16,249 nt of DNA from an uncultured Bacilli bacterium (GTDB lineage Bacteria; Bacillota_I; Bacilli_A; RF39; UBA660): NCBI GenBank assembly GCA_944332645.1, contig CALVKK010000016.1, forward strand, positions 1 to 16,249. The letters are read 5' to 3'. Each line of letters opens with the position of its first letter. Position 1 is the stretch's first letter. The notes below the pieces were generated by a model that searched no databases, had not been told where the DNA came from, and saw nothing but the letters and a program-made list of their open reading frames with translations. Below are positions 1-6,372 of the stretch, one piece after another. The position numbers and the translations under genes were made by a program.

Positions 1-35
1 AAACCCCAATTGAATACAGAATTCAATTAGGGTTT
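1..35 (-). terminator. Strong hairpin, possible terminator
   Basis: Positions 1-15 pair with 21-35 around a 5-base loop. Read on the minus strand, all 15 positions pair if one U-G wobble is allowed; on the plus strand there is one C-A mismatch. It lies downstream of the minus-strand MraZ-like gene, and the minus-strand 3' arm ends in GGGGTTT at the window edge. This fits a terminator for that gene, but the T-run that would confirm it lies outside the window. It may instead be an internal hairpin of an insertion element whose end seems to lie at 53-77. Confidence 0.5.
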
Positions 36-52
36 AAATAAAAGTTTTAATG

Positions 53-77
53 TGTCCACTTTTTATTGACAACTTCA
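53..77. mobile_element. Possible terminal inverted repeat of an IS3/IS150-type element
   Basis: The reverse complement of this 25-base stretch starts with TGAAG and ends with AAAAAGTGGACA. That is the general form of IS150-group ends as I remember them: TG at the tip and a conserved AAAAAGTTGGACA-like inner part. If correct, the element extends to the left and only its right end is in the window, with its transposase ending before position 1. No transposase sequence or matching left end can be seen here, so the call rests on motif resemblance alone. Confidence 0.3.
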
Positions 78-114
78 AATTAAACTCTAGTTTTTAATAT
101 TTATAAAAAACCGA

Positions 115-492
115 CTATTTATGTTTTAATGTGTATTGAGCATAATGTTCTCTCGTTGGGAAAATTAAAACACTGTCCCAGTTACCTTGTAAAAATACAT
201 GATCACTTAAAATGTATTTACGCTTCAAATTAATTCTTTTGTCTTTACTAACTTTTACTAGATCAACAATCGATAAAACAATTGTGTCTACTTTATTTAA
301 ATCTTTTGAATTTCTAGCTTCTTCTATTTCCTTTTCAATATAAGATAAATTAAATATAGCATAATGGTCATCGATTTTTCGAATAACTAGATTGTCATCT
401 TTCTCCGCACTACAAAATTTAGGTAAATATATTCTGCCTTTTTGATCAACTGATCTTATACAATTACCTAATATAGGTTTATCACCAAACAT
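115..492 (-). CDS. MraZ-like protein with two AbrB-type folds
   Basis: This 125-residue protein starts MFGDK and contains VDQKGRIYLP near residues 15-24, which matches the first DAKGR-type half of MraZ/SpoVT-AbrB DNA-binding folds. A second half around residues 80-115 (VSKDKRINL followed by VFLQGNWDSVLIFP) keeps the layout, but the usual KQGR is replaced by KDKR. Two such halves in one chain are typical of MraZ, a DNA-binding regulator that usually heads the division and cell-wall cluster and is about 140 residues long. Here no mraW (rsmH) or ftsL follows, and the gene stands alone facing lspA. The start is fixed by AGGAG (CTCCT at 500-504 on the plus strand) and a consensus promoter upstream. 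A divergent MraZ paralogue or a general AbrB-family regulator are both possible. Confidence 0.65.
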   Translation of the reverse strand: MFGDKPILGNCIRSVDQKGRIYLPKFCSAEKDDNLVIRKIDDHYAIFNLSYIEKEIEEARNSKDLNKVDTIVLSIVDLVKVSKDKRINLKRKYILSDHVFLQGNWDSVLIFPTREHYAQYTLKHK

Positions 493-515
493 AATTATTC
501 TCCTTTCGTTTAATT

Positions 516-543
516 ATTATAATAAAAATTTTGTTTTTGTCAA
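516..543 (-). promoter_or_regulatory. Sigma-A type promoter of the MraZ-like gene
   Basis: On the minus strand, TTGACA (538-543) is followed after 16 bases by TATAAT (516-521). Both hexamers match the housekeeping consensus exactly. The leader to the start codon is about 17 bases and contains AGGAG. Confidence 0.8.
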
Positions 544-563
544 ATTTTAAAGTGATATGTTAA

Positions 564-592
564 TTTACATCTTTAAATATAAGTGATATAAT
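564..592 (+). promoter_or_regulatory. Sigma-A type promoter of lspA-rluD-rhomboid
   Basis: TTTACA (564-569) and TATAAT (587-592) are separated by exactly 17 bases. Transcription should start near 599, only about 10 bases before the lspA ATG at 609. This promoter and that of the MraZ-like gene are back to back with about 20 bases between their -35 boxes, so a protein binding here could affect both. Confidence 0.8.
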
Positions 593-597
593 TATGT

Positions 598-603
598 AGG
601 TGG
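598..603 (+). promoter_or_regulatory. lspA ribosome binding site (AGGTGG)
   Basis: AGGTGG lies 5 bases before the ATG at 609, in good register. The in-frame GTG at 600 lies inside this site and at the predicted transcription start, so it is a poor start codon. This decides the lspA start. Confidence 0.7.
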
Positions 604-608
604 TCCGA

Positions 609-1088
609 ATGTATAAAAAATTATTTATTTTTACAATAATCTTCTTATTATGTGATCAACTATCTAAAGGTCTTATTAATTTTTATTTTAATTTAAATGA
701 AAGTATTGAAATAATACCTAATTTTTTTAGATTAACTTATGTTCATAATCAGGGAGCTGCCTTTAGTATGTTTATGGGTGCCAGATGGTTTTTTATTATA
801 ATAGCTATTATTGCTTTAAATATAATTTACATATTTTTTATACGCGATAAAAAATTAAAAAATAACGAAATAGTTATTTATTCTTTATTGATAAGTGGTA
901 TTATGGGCAATTTAATAGATCGTATTTTATATGGCTATGTAATTGACTTTCTTGATTTTACCATTTTTGGTTATAATTTTGCTATTTTTAACTTTGCAGA
1001 TAGTTTTATTGTAGTGGCTATTATCATTTTGCTTATTTTAATGTGTGGTGAAAAAGGTGCAAGAAATCATTTCCGAAGTCAGCAATGA
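609..1088 (+). CDS. lspA: Lipoprotein signal peptidase (signal peptidase II)
   Basis: LspA is the inner-membrane aspartyl protease that removes the signal peptide from prolipoproteins after Lgt has lipidated the cysteine. The 159-residue product has four hydrophobic segments (about 5-25, 57-77, 88-108 and 130-147) and the family motifs in order: CDQLSK at 15-20, NQGAAFS at 47-53, GNLIDR at 100-105 and FNFAD at 127-131. The catalytic pair is expected to be Asp104 and Asp131. Length is normal for the family. It is the first gene of an operon: rluD begins inside its 3' end (about 32 bases of overlap), and lspA-rluD adjacency is common in Bacillota. An in-frame GTG at 600 would add three residues but falls on the ribosome binding site. 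Confidence 0.95.
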   Translation: MYKKLFIFTIIFLLCDQLSKGLINFYFNLNESIEIIPNFFRLTYVHNQGAAFSMFMGARWFFIIIAIIALNIIYIFFIRDKKLKNNEIVIYSLLISGIMGNLIDRILYGYVIDFLDFTIFGYNFAIFNFADSFIVVAIIILLILMCGEKGARNHFRSQQ

Positions 1089-1950
1089 AAGAATTGACAC
1101 TTATTTAGCTAAAATTTTAGATATTAGCCGTAATAAGGCTAGTAAGTTAATCGAAAATAGCGTTTTAGTAAACGGCCAAAAAGTTAAAAATAGTTATTTA
1201 GTTAAAGAAAATGATAAAATTACTGTCGATGAATATTATGAAGAAGAAATGCAGGCATCTGCTGAACCTATCACTTTAGATATTGTTTATGAAGATGAAG
1301 ATGTTGTTGTTATAAACAAACAAAATGGTTTGGTTGTTCATCCTGCTGTCGGAAGTCCTAATCATACTTTAGTGAATGGGTTACTTTATCATTTTAAAAA
1401 TTTAAGTCAAAATAATGGTAAGTTTCGTCCGGGAATTGTTCATCGTATTGATGCTTATACAACAGGACTATTAATGATTGCTAAAAATGATCGAGCACAT
1501 GACTTTTTAGCTAAACAATTATCAGAAAAAACAGTTCATCGTAAGTATATAGCATTAGTGTGGGGTGTAATCAACAATGATACAGGAACAATCGATGCTC
1601 CAATCGGAAGAGATAACTGCGATCGAAAAAAAATGTCAGTTATCAGCGGTGGTAAGGATGCAATTACTCATTTTAAAGTTATCAAAAGATATACTAAGGC
1701 CACTTTAATTGAATTAAAATTGGAAACAGGAAGAACCCATCAAATCAGAGTGCATATGAATTACATTGGTCATCCTGTTGTCAATGATCCAGTATATGGA
1801 AATCATAAATTAATTGATGATAGTGGTCAATGTTTACATGCTAAAGAATTAGGTTTTGTGCATCCTACTACCAAAAAATATATGGAATTTACTAGTGAAT
1901 TGCCACAATGTTTTGTTAATATTTTAAAAAAATTCGAGGAGGAAATATGA
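1057..1950 (+). CDS. rluD: RluA/RluD-family 23S rRNA pseudouridine synthase
   Basis: The enzyme converts specific uridines in large-subunit rRNA to pseudouridine. An N-terminal S4 RNA-binding domain (about residues 8-65) is followed by the synthase domain. HRIDAYTTGLL at about 129-139 holds the catalytic Asp132, where most family members read HRLDxxTSGLL. Further on are the RKYIALVWG and ETGRTHQIRVHM motifs. No ATG is available. GTG codons at 1045, 1048 and 1057 are in frame, and I chose 1057 because GGTGA (1047-1051) sits 5 bases before it, as at other starts in this window. The gene overlaps lspA, and its stop overlaps the next start (ATGA at 1947-1950). Which uridine is modified cannot be told from sequence, so the rluD symbol is by analogy with ylyB next to lspA in Bacillus. 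Confidence 0.9.
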   Translation: MQEIISEVSNERIDTYLAKILDISRNKASKLIENSVLVNGQKVKNSYLVKENDKITVDEYYEEEMQASAEPITLDIVYEDEDVVVINKQNGLVVHPAVGSPNHTLVNGLLYHFKNLSQNNGKFRPGIVHRIDAYTTGLLMIAKNDRAHDFLAKQLSEKTVHRKYIALVWGVINNDTGTIDAPIGRDNCDRKKMSVISGGKDAITHFKVIKRYTKATLIELKLETGRTHQIRVHMNYIGHPVVNDPVYGNHKLIDDSGQCLHAKELGFVHPTTKKYMEFTSELPQCFVNILKKFEEEI

Positions 1951-3104
1951 ATTATACACTTTCAAAGCAAAATGAAGAAATTATCATGAAATTATTGCAT
2001 TATTTTATAACTGATCAAAATTATAATCCAGTTGTTTTGTACGGTGCGAAAAATGAAATTTGGTTAGAAAACTTAGATAGTGATTATAAAATTATAAGAA
2101 TAGTATCTAATTATATTCATAATGATGAACAGTTGAATTTTGATATTTATCGAACTAAACAAATTATGAAATCAATCAAAAAAAAGACTTTTTCTTTAAA
2201 AGTTCCTACGTTAAGTATATTTATTAATTTAGGTGATAATGTCCATATGGGAAATGAAACTAATTTTGACTATATAACTTGTGTTAATGTCAAAACTATC
2301 GATGATATTGTCAAAAATAATAGTATTTTGGAAACTTTTCCTGATATAAATAAAACTTTAAATTATAAAGAAGAGGGAATGAATCTATTTGTTAAGTTAA
2401 CCTCTGAAATAAATAAAAAAACTGAACAAGATGCTCATAAAGCTGAAGAGATATTTAAGCGCAATCGTCCCATTATTACATATATTTTGATTGCTTTAAA
2501 TATATGTGTCTTTATCGCTATGTATATATGGGGTAATGGTAGTGAAGATAATACTACTTTATTAATGTTTGGAGCTAACAATCGTTTTTTTGTCCTTTAT
2601 CTAAATCAATTTTATCGCTTGATAACCTCTAGTTTTATTCATATTGGAATATTACATTTGTTTGTTAATATGTATTCTTTATATATTATAGGTTCACAGA
2701 TTGAAAATTTTTTTGGAAAGATTAAATATCTTATTATCTATCTTGGTAGTGCGATATTTGGTAGCCTATTATCGATTTGTTTTCACAGCGGAATAAGTGC
2801 TGGAGCTAGTGGCGCTATATTTGGTCTTTTAGGAGCTATTGCTTATTTTGGTTACCATTATCGTCTTTATTTAGGTAATGTTATTAGAACGCAAATCATA
2901 CCGATTATTATTTTAAATTTATTATTAGGTTTTCTTACACCAGGAATAGATAATGCTGGTCATATTGGTGGACTTATCGGTGGTATATTTATCTCAATGA
3001 TATGTGGTTTAAAATACAAAGAAAATAAAAGTGAACGAATTAATGGAATTGTTTTAACTGGTATTTTTATTGCTTTTATTGTATTTTTAATTTCATCTAT
3101 TTGA
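1947..3104 (+). CDS. Rhomboid-family intramembrane serine protease, GluP-like
   Basis: Rhomboid proteases cut transmembrane segments inside the lipid bilayer. Residues 1-172 form a hydrophilic, lysine-rich cytoplasmic domain. The rest is a polytopic membrane domain with the family signatures: HLFVNMYSLY at 237-246 (Asn241), GASGAIFG at 286-293 with catalytic Ser288, and GHIGG at 338-342 with catalytic His339. An N-terminal domain plus a C-terminal rhomboid core of this size (385 residues) resembles GluP/YqgP of Bacillus, which helps clear membrane proteins. No TPR repeats are obvious after the core, unlike YqgP. The start is supported by GAGGAGG (1936-1942), and its ATG overlaps the rluD stop, which implies translational coupling. 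It is the last gene of the lspA operon and is followed by a strong terminator. Confidence 0.9.
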   Translation: MNYTLSKQNEEIIMKLLHYFITDQNYNPVVLYGAKNEIWLENLDSDYKIIRIVSNYIHNDEQLNFDIYRTKQIMKSIKKKTFSLKVPTLSIFINLGDNVHMGNETNFDYITCVNVKTIDDIVKNNSILETFPDINKTLNYKEEGMNLFVKLTSEINKKTEQDAHKAEEIFKRNRPIITYILIALNICVFIAMYIWGNGSEDNTTLLMFGANNRFFVLYLNQFYRLITSSFIHIGILHLFVNMYSLYIIGSQIENFFGKIKYLIIYLGSAIFGSLLSICFHSGISAGASGAIFGLLGAIAYFGYHYRLYLGNVIRTQIIPIIILNLLLGFLTPGIDNAGHIGGLIGGIFISMICGLKYKENKSERINGIVLTGIFIAFIVFLISSI

Positions 3105-3111
3105 TTTTTAC

Positions 3112-3150
3112 AATAAAACCTTATCTTAAAAAATGAGGTTTTATTTTTTT
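3112..3150 (+). terminator. Rho-independent terminator after the rhomboid gene
   Basis: A 10-base-pair stem (3112-3121 with 3136-3145) encloses a 14-base loop, and the run of T continues to 3150. It starts 7 bases after the rhomboid stop codon. Confidence 0.85.
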
Positions 3151-3181
3151 AGTTTTTTCTAATTTTCGACATTTTTAAAAG

Positions 3182-3210
3182 TTCTAAAGTAGTAAAATTA
3201 TTAATATATT
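3182..3210 (+). promoter_or_regulatory. Weak candidate promoter of spoIIP
   Basis: TATATT (3205-3210) could be a -10 box, 16 bases before the ATG. The best-spaced -35 (TTCTAA, 3182-3187) matches only half of the sigma-A consensus. I did not find a convincing sigma-E or sigma-F element, although SpoIIP genes are usually under sporulation sigma factors. Confidence 0.25.
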
Positions 3211-3215
3211 AAATT

Positions 3216-3221
3216 GGGTGA
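3216..3221 (+). promoter_or_regulatory. spoIIP ribosome binding site (GGGTGA)
   Basis: GGGTGA lies 5 bases before the ATG at 3227. The alternative in-frame GTG at 3218 lies inside this site, so 3227 is the better start. Confidence 0.6.
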
Positions 3222-3226
3222 ATAAG

Positions 3227-4135
3227 ATGTCAAAATTAAAATTAAAAAGACGAAGTAGTCTCAATCCTTTAAAATACTTGTTGTTTTTGATTACTCTAGT
3301 TTTTTTAGTTAATTATTTTTTTAAAGATATTAATTTAAATAGTAATACTCAATTCGTCGATAATTTACTTCAAAGATCTAATTATCATCTTTTGCCAAGC
3401 GAACAAAAATTTAATTTTTTTGGTGAATTTGTAAAGGTCATTAATCGTATAGAACTTAATGAACCTATAACCATTATTGATAAAGTATTTGCTTATAATG
3501 ACGAAGAAAATATAGAACAAGTTTTTTCTTATATTCAAAACAGTGTAGTTAGTAATCCGCGGGTATATATATATAGTACTCATCCTAGTGAAAAATATGA
3601 AGGAGAACGTCTAGAGGGATATGAGTTAGACAATACAGTTGTTTTAGCTTCATTATTGCTACAAGAAAAGTTAAATGCAATGGGAATAATGACGGTTGTT
3701 GAAGAGAGAAGTGTGAGTCAATATATTAAAGATAATAATTTATCTTATAGTCAGAGTTATCAAGCGACTAGACAATTTTTAAAAGATCAACTAGCTAAAA
3801 ATGATTTTGATTTAATTATTGATCTTCACCGTGATGCGATTGCAAAAGATAAAACTACAACGCAAATTGATAGTAAAAATTATGCTAAAGTAATGTTCGT
3901 GGTCAATGTAAATTACAAAGATAATATTGCATTAGCTAATCAACTAAACGATATCATTGAAAACAAGTACCCAACACTATCAAGAGGTTTATACAATAAG
4001 TATATTGACAATTTTAATCAAGATTTGGCCGATAATGTATTGTTGTTAGAGTTGGGTGGTAATTATAATACAATGGAAGAAGTAGTTAATTCCATAGATG
4101 CAGTTGCTAATTCAATAAAGGAGCTATTAAAATGA
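3227..4135 (+). CDS. spoIIP: Stage II sporulation protein P (SpoIIP), cell-wall amidase/endopeptidase
   Basis: SpoIIP is a membrane-anchored peptidoglycan amidase and endopeptidase that works with SpoIID and SpoIIM to thin septal cell wall during engulfment of the forespore. The 302-residue product starts with a basic stretch and one membrane anchor (about 15-32). The catalytic part carries STHPSEKY (117-124; His119 and Glu122 fit the conserved HTHxxExY), YSQSYQATR (174-182), LHRDA (200-204), FNQDL (263-267) and LLLELGGNYNTMEE (272-285). These match the order and wording of Bacillus SpoIIP, except that the first His of HTH is Ser117. It is about 100 residues shorter than the B. subtilis protein, mostly before the catalytic domain. 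The gene overlaps the next one by four bases. The gpr gene that often precedes spoIIP is absent here. Confidence 0.9.
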   Translation: MSKLKLKRRSSLNPLKYLLFLITLVFLVNYFFKDINLNSNTQFVDNLLQRSNYHLLPSEQKFNFFGEFVKVINRIELNEPITIIDKVFAYNDEENIEQVFSYIQNSVVSNPRVYIYSTHPSEKYEGERLEGYELDNTVVLASLLLQEKLNAMGIMTVVEERSVSQYIKDNNLSYSQSYQATRQFLKDQLAKNDFDLIIDLHRDAIAKDKTTTQIDSKNYAKVMFVVNVNYKDNIALANQLNDIIENKYPTLSRGLYNKYIDNFNQDLADNVLLLELGGNYNTMEEVVNSIDAVANSIKELLK

Positions 4136-4467
4136 AACAACCTAAAATAAGAACACAAGTTTTTAGAGTCGTAGTTATTATTTTGTTTGTCACCTTTATG
4201 ACTATATTTATCAGCAACAAGTATGGCTATTATGAATATAAAAAACATGAACAAGTAGTTTTAACTGAAGAACAAATTAAACAGTTCGAACAAGATGTTA
4301 AAGATGGCAAAAATATAGATTTAGAAAATTATCTAGAAAATACTAATAAAGATTATCAAACTAAATTTTCACAATTAGGATTAAACGTTTCTAATTCTTT
4401 AGCTAATATTGTTAAAAATAGTGTTGATGGTTTTTTTAAGTACGTTAGTAAATTTGTCGTCGAATAA
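4132..4467 (+). CDS. Small single-pass membrane protein encoded with SpoIIP (YqxA-like position)
   Basis: This is a 111-residue protein of no family I can assign. It has a basic N-terminus, one membrane segment (about 10-27) and an acidic, coiled-coil-prone stretch (about 40-75). A C-terminal amphipathic helix follows (LNVSNSLANIVKNSVDGFF, from about residue 83). It starts inside the spoIIP stop (ATGA) with AAGGAG at 4118-4123, so the two are probably translated together. In B. subtilis the gene after spoIIP is yqxA, also a single-pass protein of similar length. Position, size and architecture match that arrangement, but I see no decisive sequence match. A role near SpoIIP in the membrane is an inference from linkage. 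Confidence 0.75.
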   Translation: MKQPKIRTQVFRVVVIILFVTFMTIFISNKYGYYEYKKHEQVVLTEEQIKQFEQDVKDGKNIDLENYLENTNKDYQTKFSQLGLNVSNSLANIVKNSVDGFFKYVSKFVVE

Positions 4468-4491
4468 AAAGCGAAAAAACATTCGCTTTTT
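4466..4491 (+). terminator. Rho-independent terminator after the spoIIP operon
   Basis: A perfect 10-base-pair stem, AAAAAGCGAA (4466-4475) with TTCGCTTTTT (4482-4491), encloses the loop AAAACA. It overlaps the last codons of the upstream gene. Its A and T arms make it potentially active in both directions. Confidence 0.85.
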
Positions 4492-4492
4492 A

Positions 4493-4521
4493 TTTACAAT
4501 TATTTATTATTTTGATAAAAT
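4493..4521 (+). promoter_or_regulatory. Sigma-A type promoter of the Y-family polymerase gene
   Basis: TTTACA (4493-4498) and TAAAAT (4516-4521) are spaced by 17 bases. The -35 box starts right behind the upstream terminator. No LexA/SOS box is evident to me between it and the gene. Confidence 0.6.
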
Positions 4522-4562
4522 TTTATTAGGACAATGAAATTTTTAAAAAAGGTGGTGATTTT

Positions 4563-5765
4563 TTGGAAAGAATCATTTTTCATATCGATGTTAATAATGC
4601 TTTTTTATCATGGACTGCTCTTGATTTGCTTAATCACGGTTATAAATATGATATCAGAGATTCTTATGCTGTCATTGGTGGTGACCCCAAGGCAAGAAAG
4701 GGAATTGTTTTGGCAAAATCTAACTCTTGTAAAAAGTTAGGAATTTATACTTCAATGACTTTGTATGAAGCTAAAAAAAGATGTCAAGTTTTAAAAATAT
4801 ATCCACCTAATTATAAATACTATAGCGAGATGAGTAATAAATTATTTGTTTTATTAAGTAAATATACACCTGATATTGAAGTAGCTAGTATCGATGAATG
4901 CTATTTGGATTATGGAAAAGTAAAAAATTTATATGGTGATCAATATGAATTTGCTAAAAAATTACAACATGAGATTTATGACACTTTAAAATTTACTGTT
5001 AATATTGGTATTGGCAACAATAAATTGTGTGCTAAAATGGCTAGTGATTTTAGTAAACCAAACAAAATTCATACTTTATATAACGATGAAATAGAAACTA
5101 AAATGTATCCTTTACCAATTAATGAACTATTTATGATTGGCAAAAAGACTAGTGAAAAATTAATAAGTTTAGGAATTATGACGATTGGAGATTTAGCCAA
5201 TTATCCTTTAGATAAATTGTATCCTCATTTTAAAAATCAAGCTGCTTTTTTAATAAATCAAGCTAAAGGGATCGACAACAGCGAAGTGGATAGTGAAACA
5301 TATATACCTAAAGGTATCAGCAATGAAATAACTTTAGAAAAAGACATGGTAACTAAAGAAAGTTTATATCCTTATTTGATGAGTTTATGTGAAACGGTGA
5401 GTATTCGTTTAAGAAAACAAAAAAAATATGCAACTGTTATTTGTGTAATTTTAAAAGATAATTATTTTAAAAGAAAATCACATCAAAAAAAATTGGCAAA
5501 TGCTACTAACATCACCAGCGAAATTTACAATATGGCTAAAATGATATTAGACGAGATGTGGAACGATGAAAAAATCAGATTAATTGGCGTTAGACTAGAT
5601 AAATTAGTAGATACAGTTATGTATCAGGCATCTTTATTTGATGAAGGCGATAAAGAAGAATCGAAAGTTGATGTTGTAGTCGATAGTCTAAAACAAAAGT
5701 ATGGTAATAAAATTATTACTAAAGCTAGTCTAAAAAACAGTCATAAAAATTATAAGGGATTATAA
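4563..5765 (+). CDS. dinB: Y-family DNA polymerase (DinB/Pol IV type)
   Basis: This is a translesion DNA polymerase that copies past damaged bases with low fidelity. The 400-residue product opens with HIDVNNAFLSW (7-17), which gives the metal-binding Asp9 and a probable steric-gate Phe14. SIDECYLD (109-116) supplies Asp111 and Glu112. A helix-hairpin-helix thumb region (about 187-215) and the little-finger domain (about 250-350) follow. QASLFD (355-360) is a typical beta-clamp binding motif. The IDVNNAFLSW wording, with Asn-Asn where classical DinB has Asp-Ala or similar, marks the Firmicute subgroup of Pol IV. The start codon is TTG, with GGTGGTGAT at 4551-4559. The gene is single, behind its own promoter, and no terminator is visible after it. 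Confidence 0.92.
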   Translation: MERIIFHIDVNNAFLSWTALDLLNHGYKYDIRDSYAVIGGDPKARKGIVLAKSNSCKKLGIYTSMTLYEAKKRCQVLKIYPPNYKYYSEMSNKLFVLLSKYTPDIEVASIDECYLDYGKVKNLYGDQYEFAKKLQHEIYDTLKFTVNIGIGNNKLCAKMASDFSKPNKIHTLYNDEIETKMYPLPINELFMIGKKTSEKLISLGIMTIGDLANYPLDKLYPHFKNQAAFLINQAKGIDNSEVDSETYIPKGISNEITLEKDMVTKESLYPYLMSLCETVSIRLRKQKKYATVICVILKDNYFKRKSHQKKLANATNITSEIYNMAKMILDEMWNDEKIRLIGVRLDKLVDTVMYQASLFDEGDKEESKVDVVVDSLKQKYGNKIITKASLKNSHKNYKGL

Positions 5766-5791
5766 AATTTTAAAAAAACACCAAAAAAAAA

Positions 5792-5820
5792 TTGTAATTA
5801 TGTAAAATTTATGTTAAAAT
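5792..5820 (+). promoter_or_regulatory. Sigma-A type promoter before the pseudo-peptidase gene
   Basis: TTGTAA (5792-5797) and TAAAAT (5815-5820) are separated by 17 bases. The expected transcript starts about 12 bases before the ATG at 5839. Confidence 0.6.
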
Positions 5821-5827
5821 AACAAAT

Positions 5828-5834
5828 AGGTGAT
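5828..5834 (+). promoter_or_regulatory. Ribosome binding site AGGTGAT deciding the start at 5839
   Basis: AGGTGAT precedes the ATG at 5839 by 4 bases. The upstream in-frame GTG (5830) and ATG (5833) both overlap it and are unlikely starts. Confidence 0.6.
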
Positions 5835-5838
5835 GAAT

Positions 5839-6360
5839 ATGACCCTAGATGAGATTAAAAATTCACTTAATTCCAATTCTAATCTAACCGATGATATGAA
5901 GGATTGTCTAATGGAATTAATCAGCATTTTTAATGCTAAATTTCCTAACGTAGATCTTACTAATCTAAATGAACGATTAAAAACATTGCAAATAGTTAGA
6001 GGAAGCAAGTTCTTAATAAGGAAATCATCTAGTTATAATCCGACTGCTAATGAAATGTTAGTTAGTTTAATAAAAATTGATGACAACATCGATTGTCGCC
6101 ATATTTTGATGCGCGAGTTATTGAATATTATTACTGCTAAGGATAACTTTACCGGTTTTAATAAAGACAATGCTTATGAAGCTTTAAATGTTGGATATAC
6201 AGAAATATTGACTAATTATTTAGTTGGTAACGAAGACGAATCTGAATATGAGGATGAAATTGTTGCTACTAATATGATTGCGGAAGTGGTTGGAAATGAT
6301 ACCTTATTTAATGCCTATTTCAACAATGATGCAACTTTAATAATGAACGCTGTTTATTAG
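5839..6360 (+). CDS. Unknown protein resembling a zinc peptidase that has lost its metal ligands
   Basis: This 173-residue soluble protein has no signal peptide and no firm family assignment. Its second half recalls small zincin-like (ImmA/IrrE-style) proteins of Bacillota, in which a motif like HELxHM is followed by LNEGYTE and then a helical tail. Here the corresponding parts read MRELLNI (91-97) and ALNVGYTE (115-122). The two histidines and the glutamate ligand are replaced by Arg, Asn and Val, while the flanking SYNPTANEM (65-73), EYEDEIVATNMIAEVVG (136-152) and AYFNNDATLI (159-168) keep the usual look. If the comparison holds, the protein is catalytically dead and may bind or regulate instead. 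The comparison is from memory and could be wrong. It has its own promoter, and a small gene follows after 12 bases. Confidence 0.8.
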   Translation: MTLDEIKNSLNSNSNLTDDMKDCLMELISIFNAKFPNVDLTNLNERLKTLQIVRGSKFLIRKSSSYNPTANEMLVSLIKIDDNIDCRHILMRELLNIITAKDNFTGFNKDNAYEALNVGYTEILTNYLVGNEDESEYEDEIVATNMIAEVVGNDTLFNAYFNNDATLIMNAVY

Positions 6361-6372
6361 AAGGAGTTTTTT

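Noticed and set aside
66..94. TTGACA at 66-71 as a plus-strand promoter
   Set aside because: No -10 hexamer stands 16-18 bases downstream, and no plus-strand gene follows; the stretch is better read as part of the possible IS end.
600..608. GTG at 600 as the lspA start
   Set aside because: It coincides with AGGTGG and with the predicted transcription start, while the ATG at 609 has correct spacing.
3161..3226. Sporulation sigma-E/F promoter for spoIIP
   Set aside because: I looked for a CATACA-like -10 or a GG-type sigma-F element at proper spacing and found none that convinced me.
3365..3583. Minus-strand open frame of 72 codons inside spoIIP
   Set aside because: It lies wholly under a well-supported gene, has no family resemblance and no ribosome binding site. 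It is an AT-rich shadow frame.
4063..4254. Minus-strand open frame across the spoIIP and small membrane protein junction
   Set aside because: It is opposite two coupled genes, has low-complexity hydrophobic wording and shows no start signals.
4534..4740. Plus-strand frame of 68 codons before and inside the polymerase gene
   Set aside because: It shares the polymerase gene's ribosome binding region but reads in another frame across the conserved catalytic motif HIDVNN. The polymerase frame is clearly the coding one.
600..5765. Mycoplasma-type genetic code (TGA as tryptophan)
   Set aside because: TGA serves as the stop of lspA, rluD and spoIIP at positions fitting family lengths, and tryptophans in conserved positions are TGG.
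5814..6008. Minus-strand frame opposite the pseudo-peptidase gene
   Set aside because: It covers the promoter and 5' end of a plus-strand gene with proper signals and has no recognisable product.
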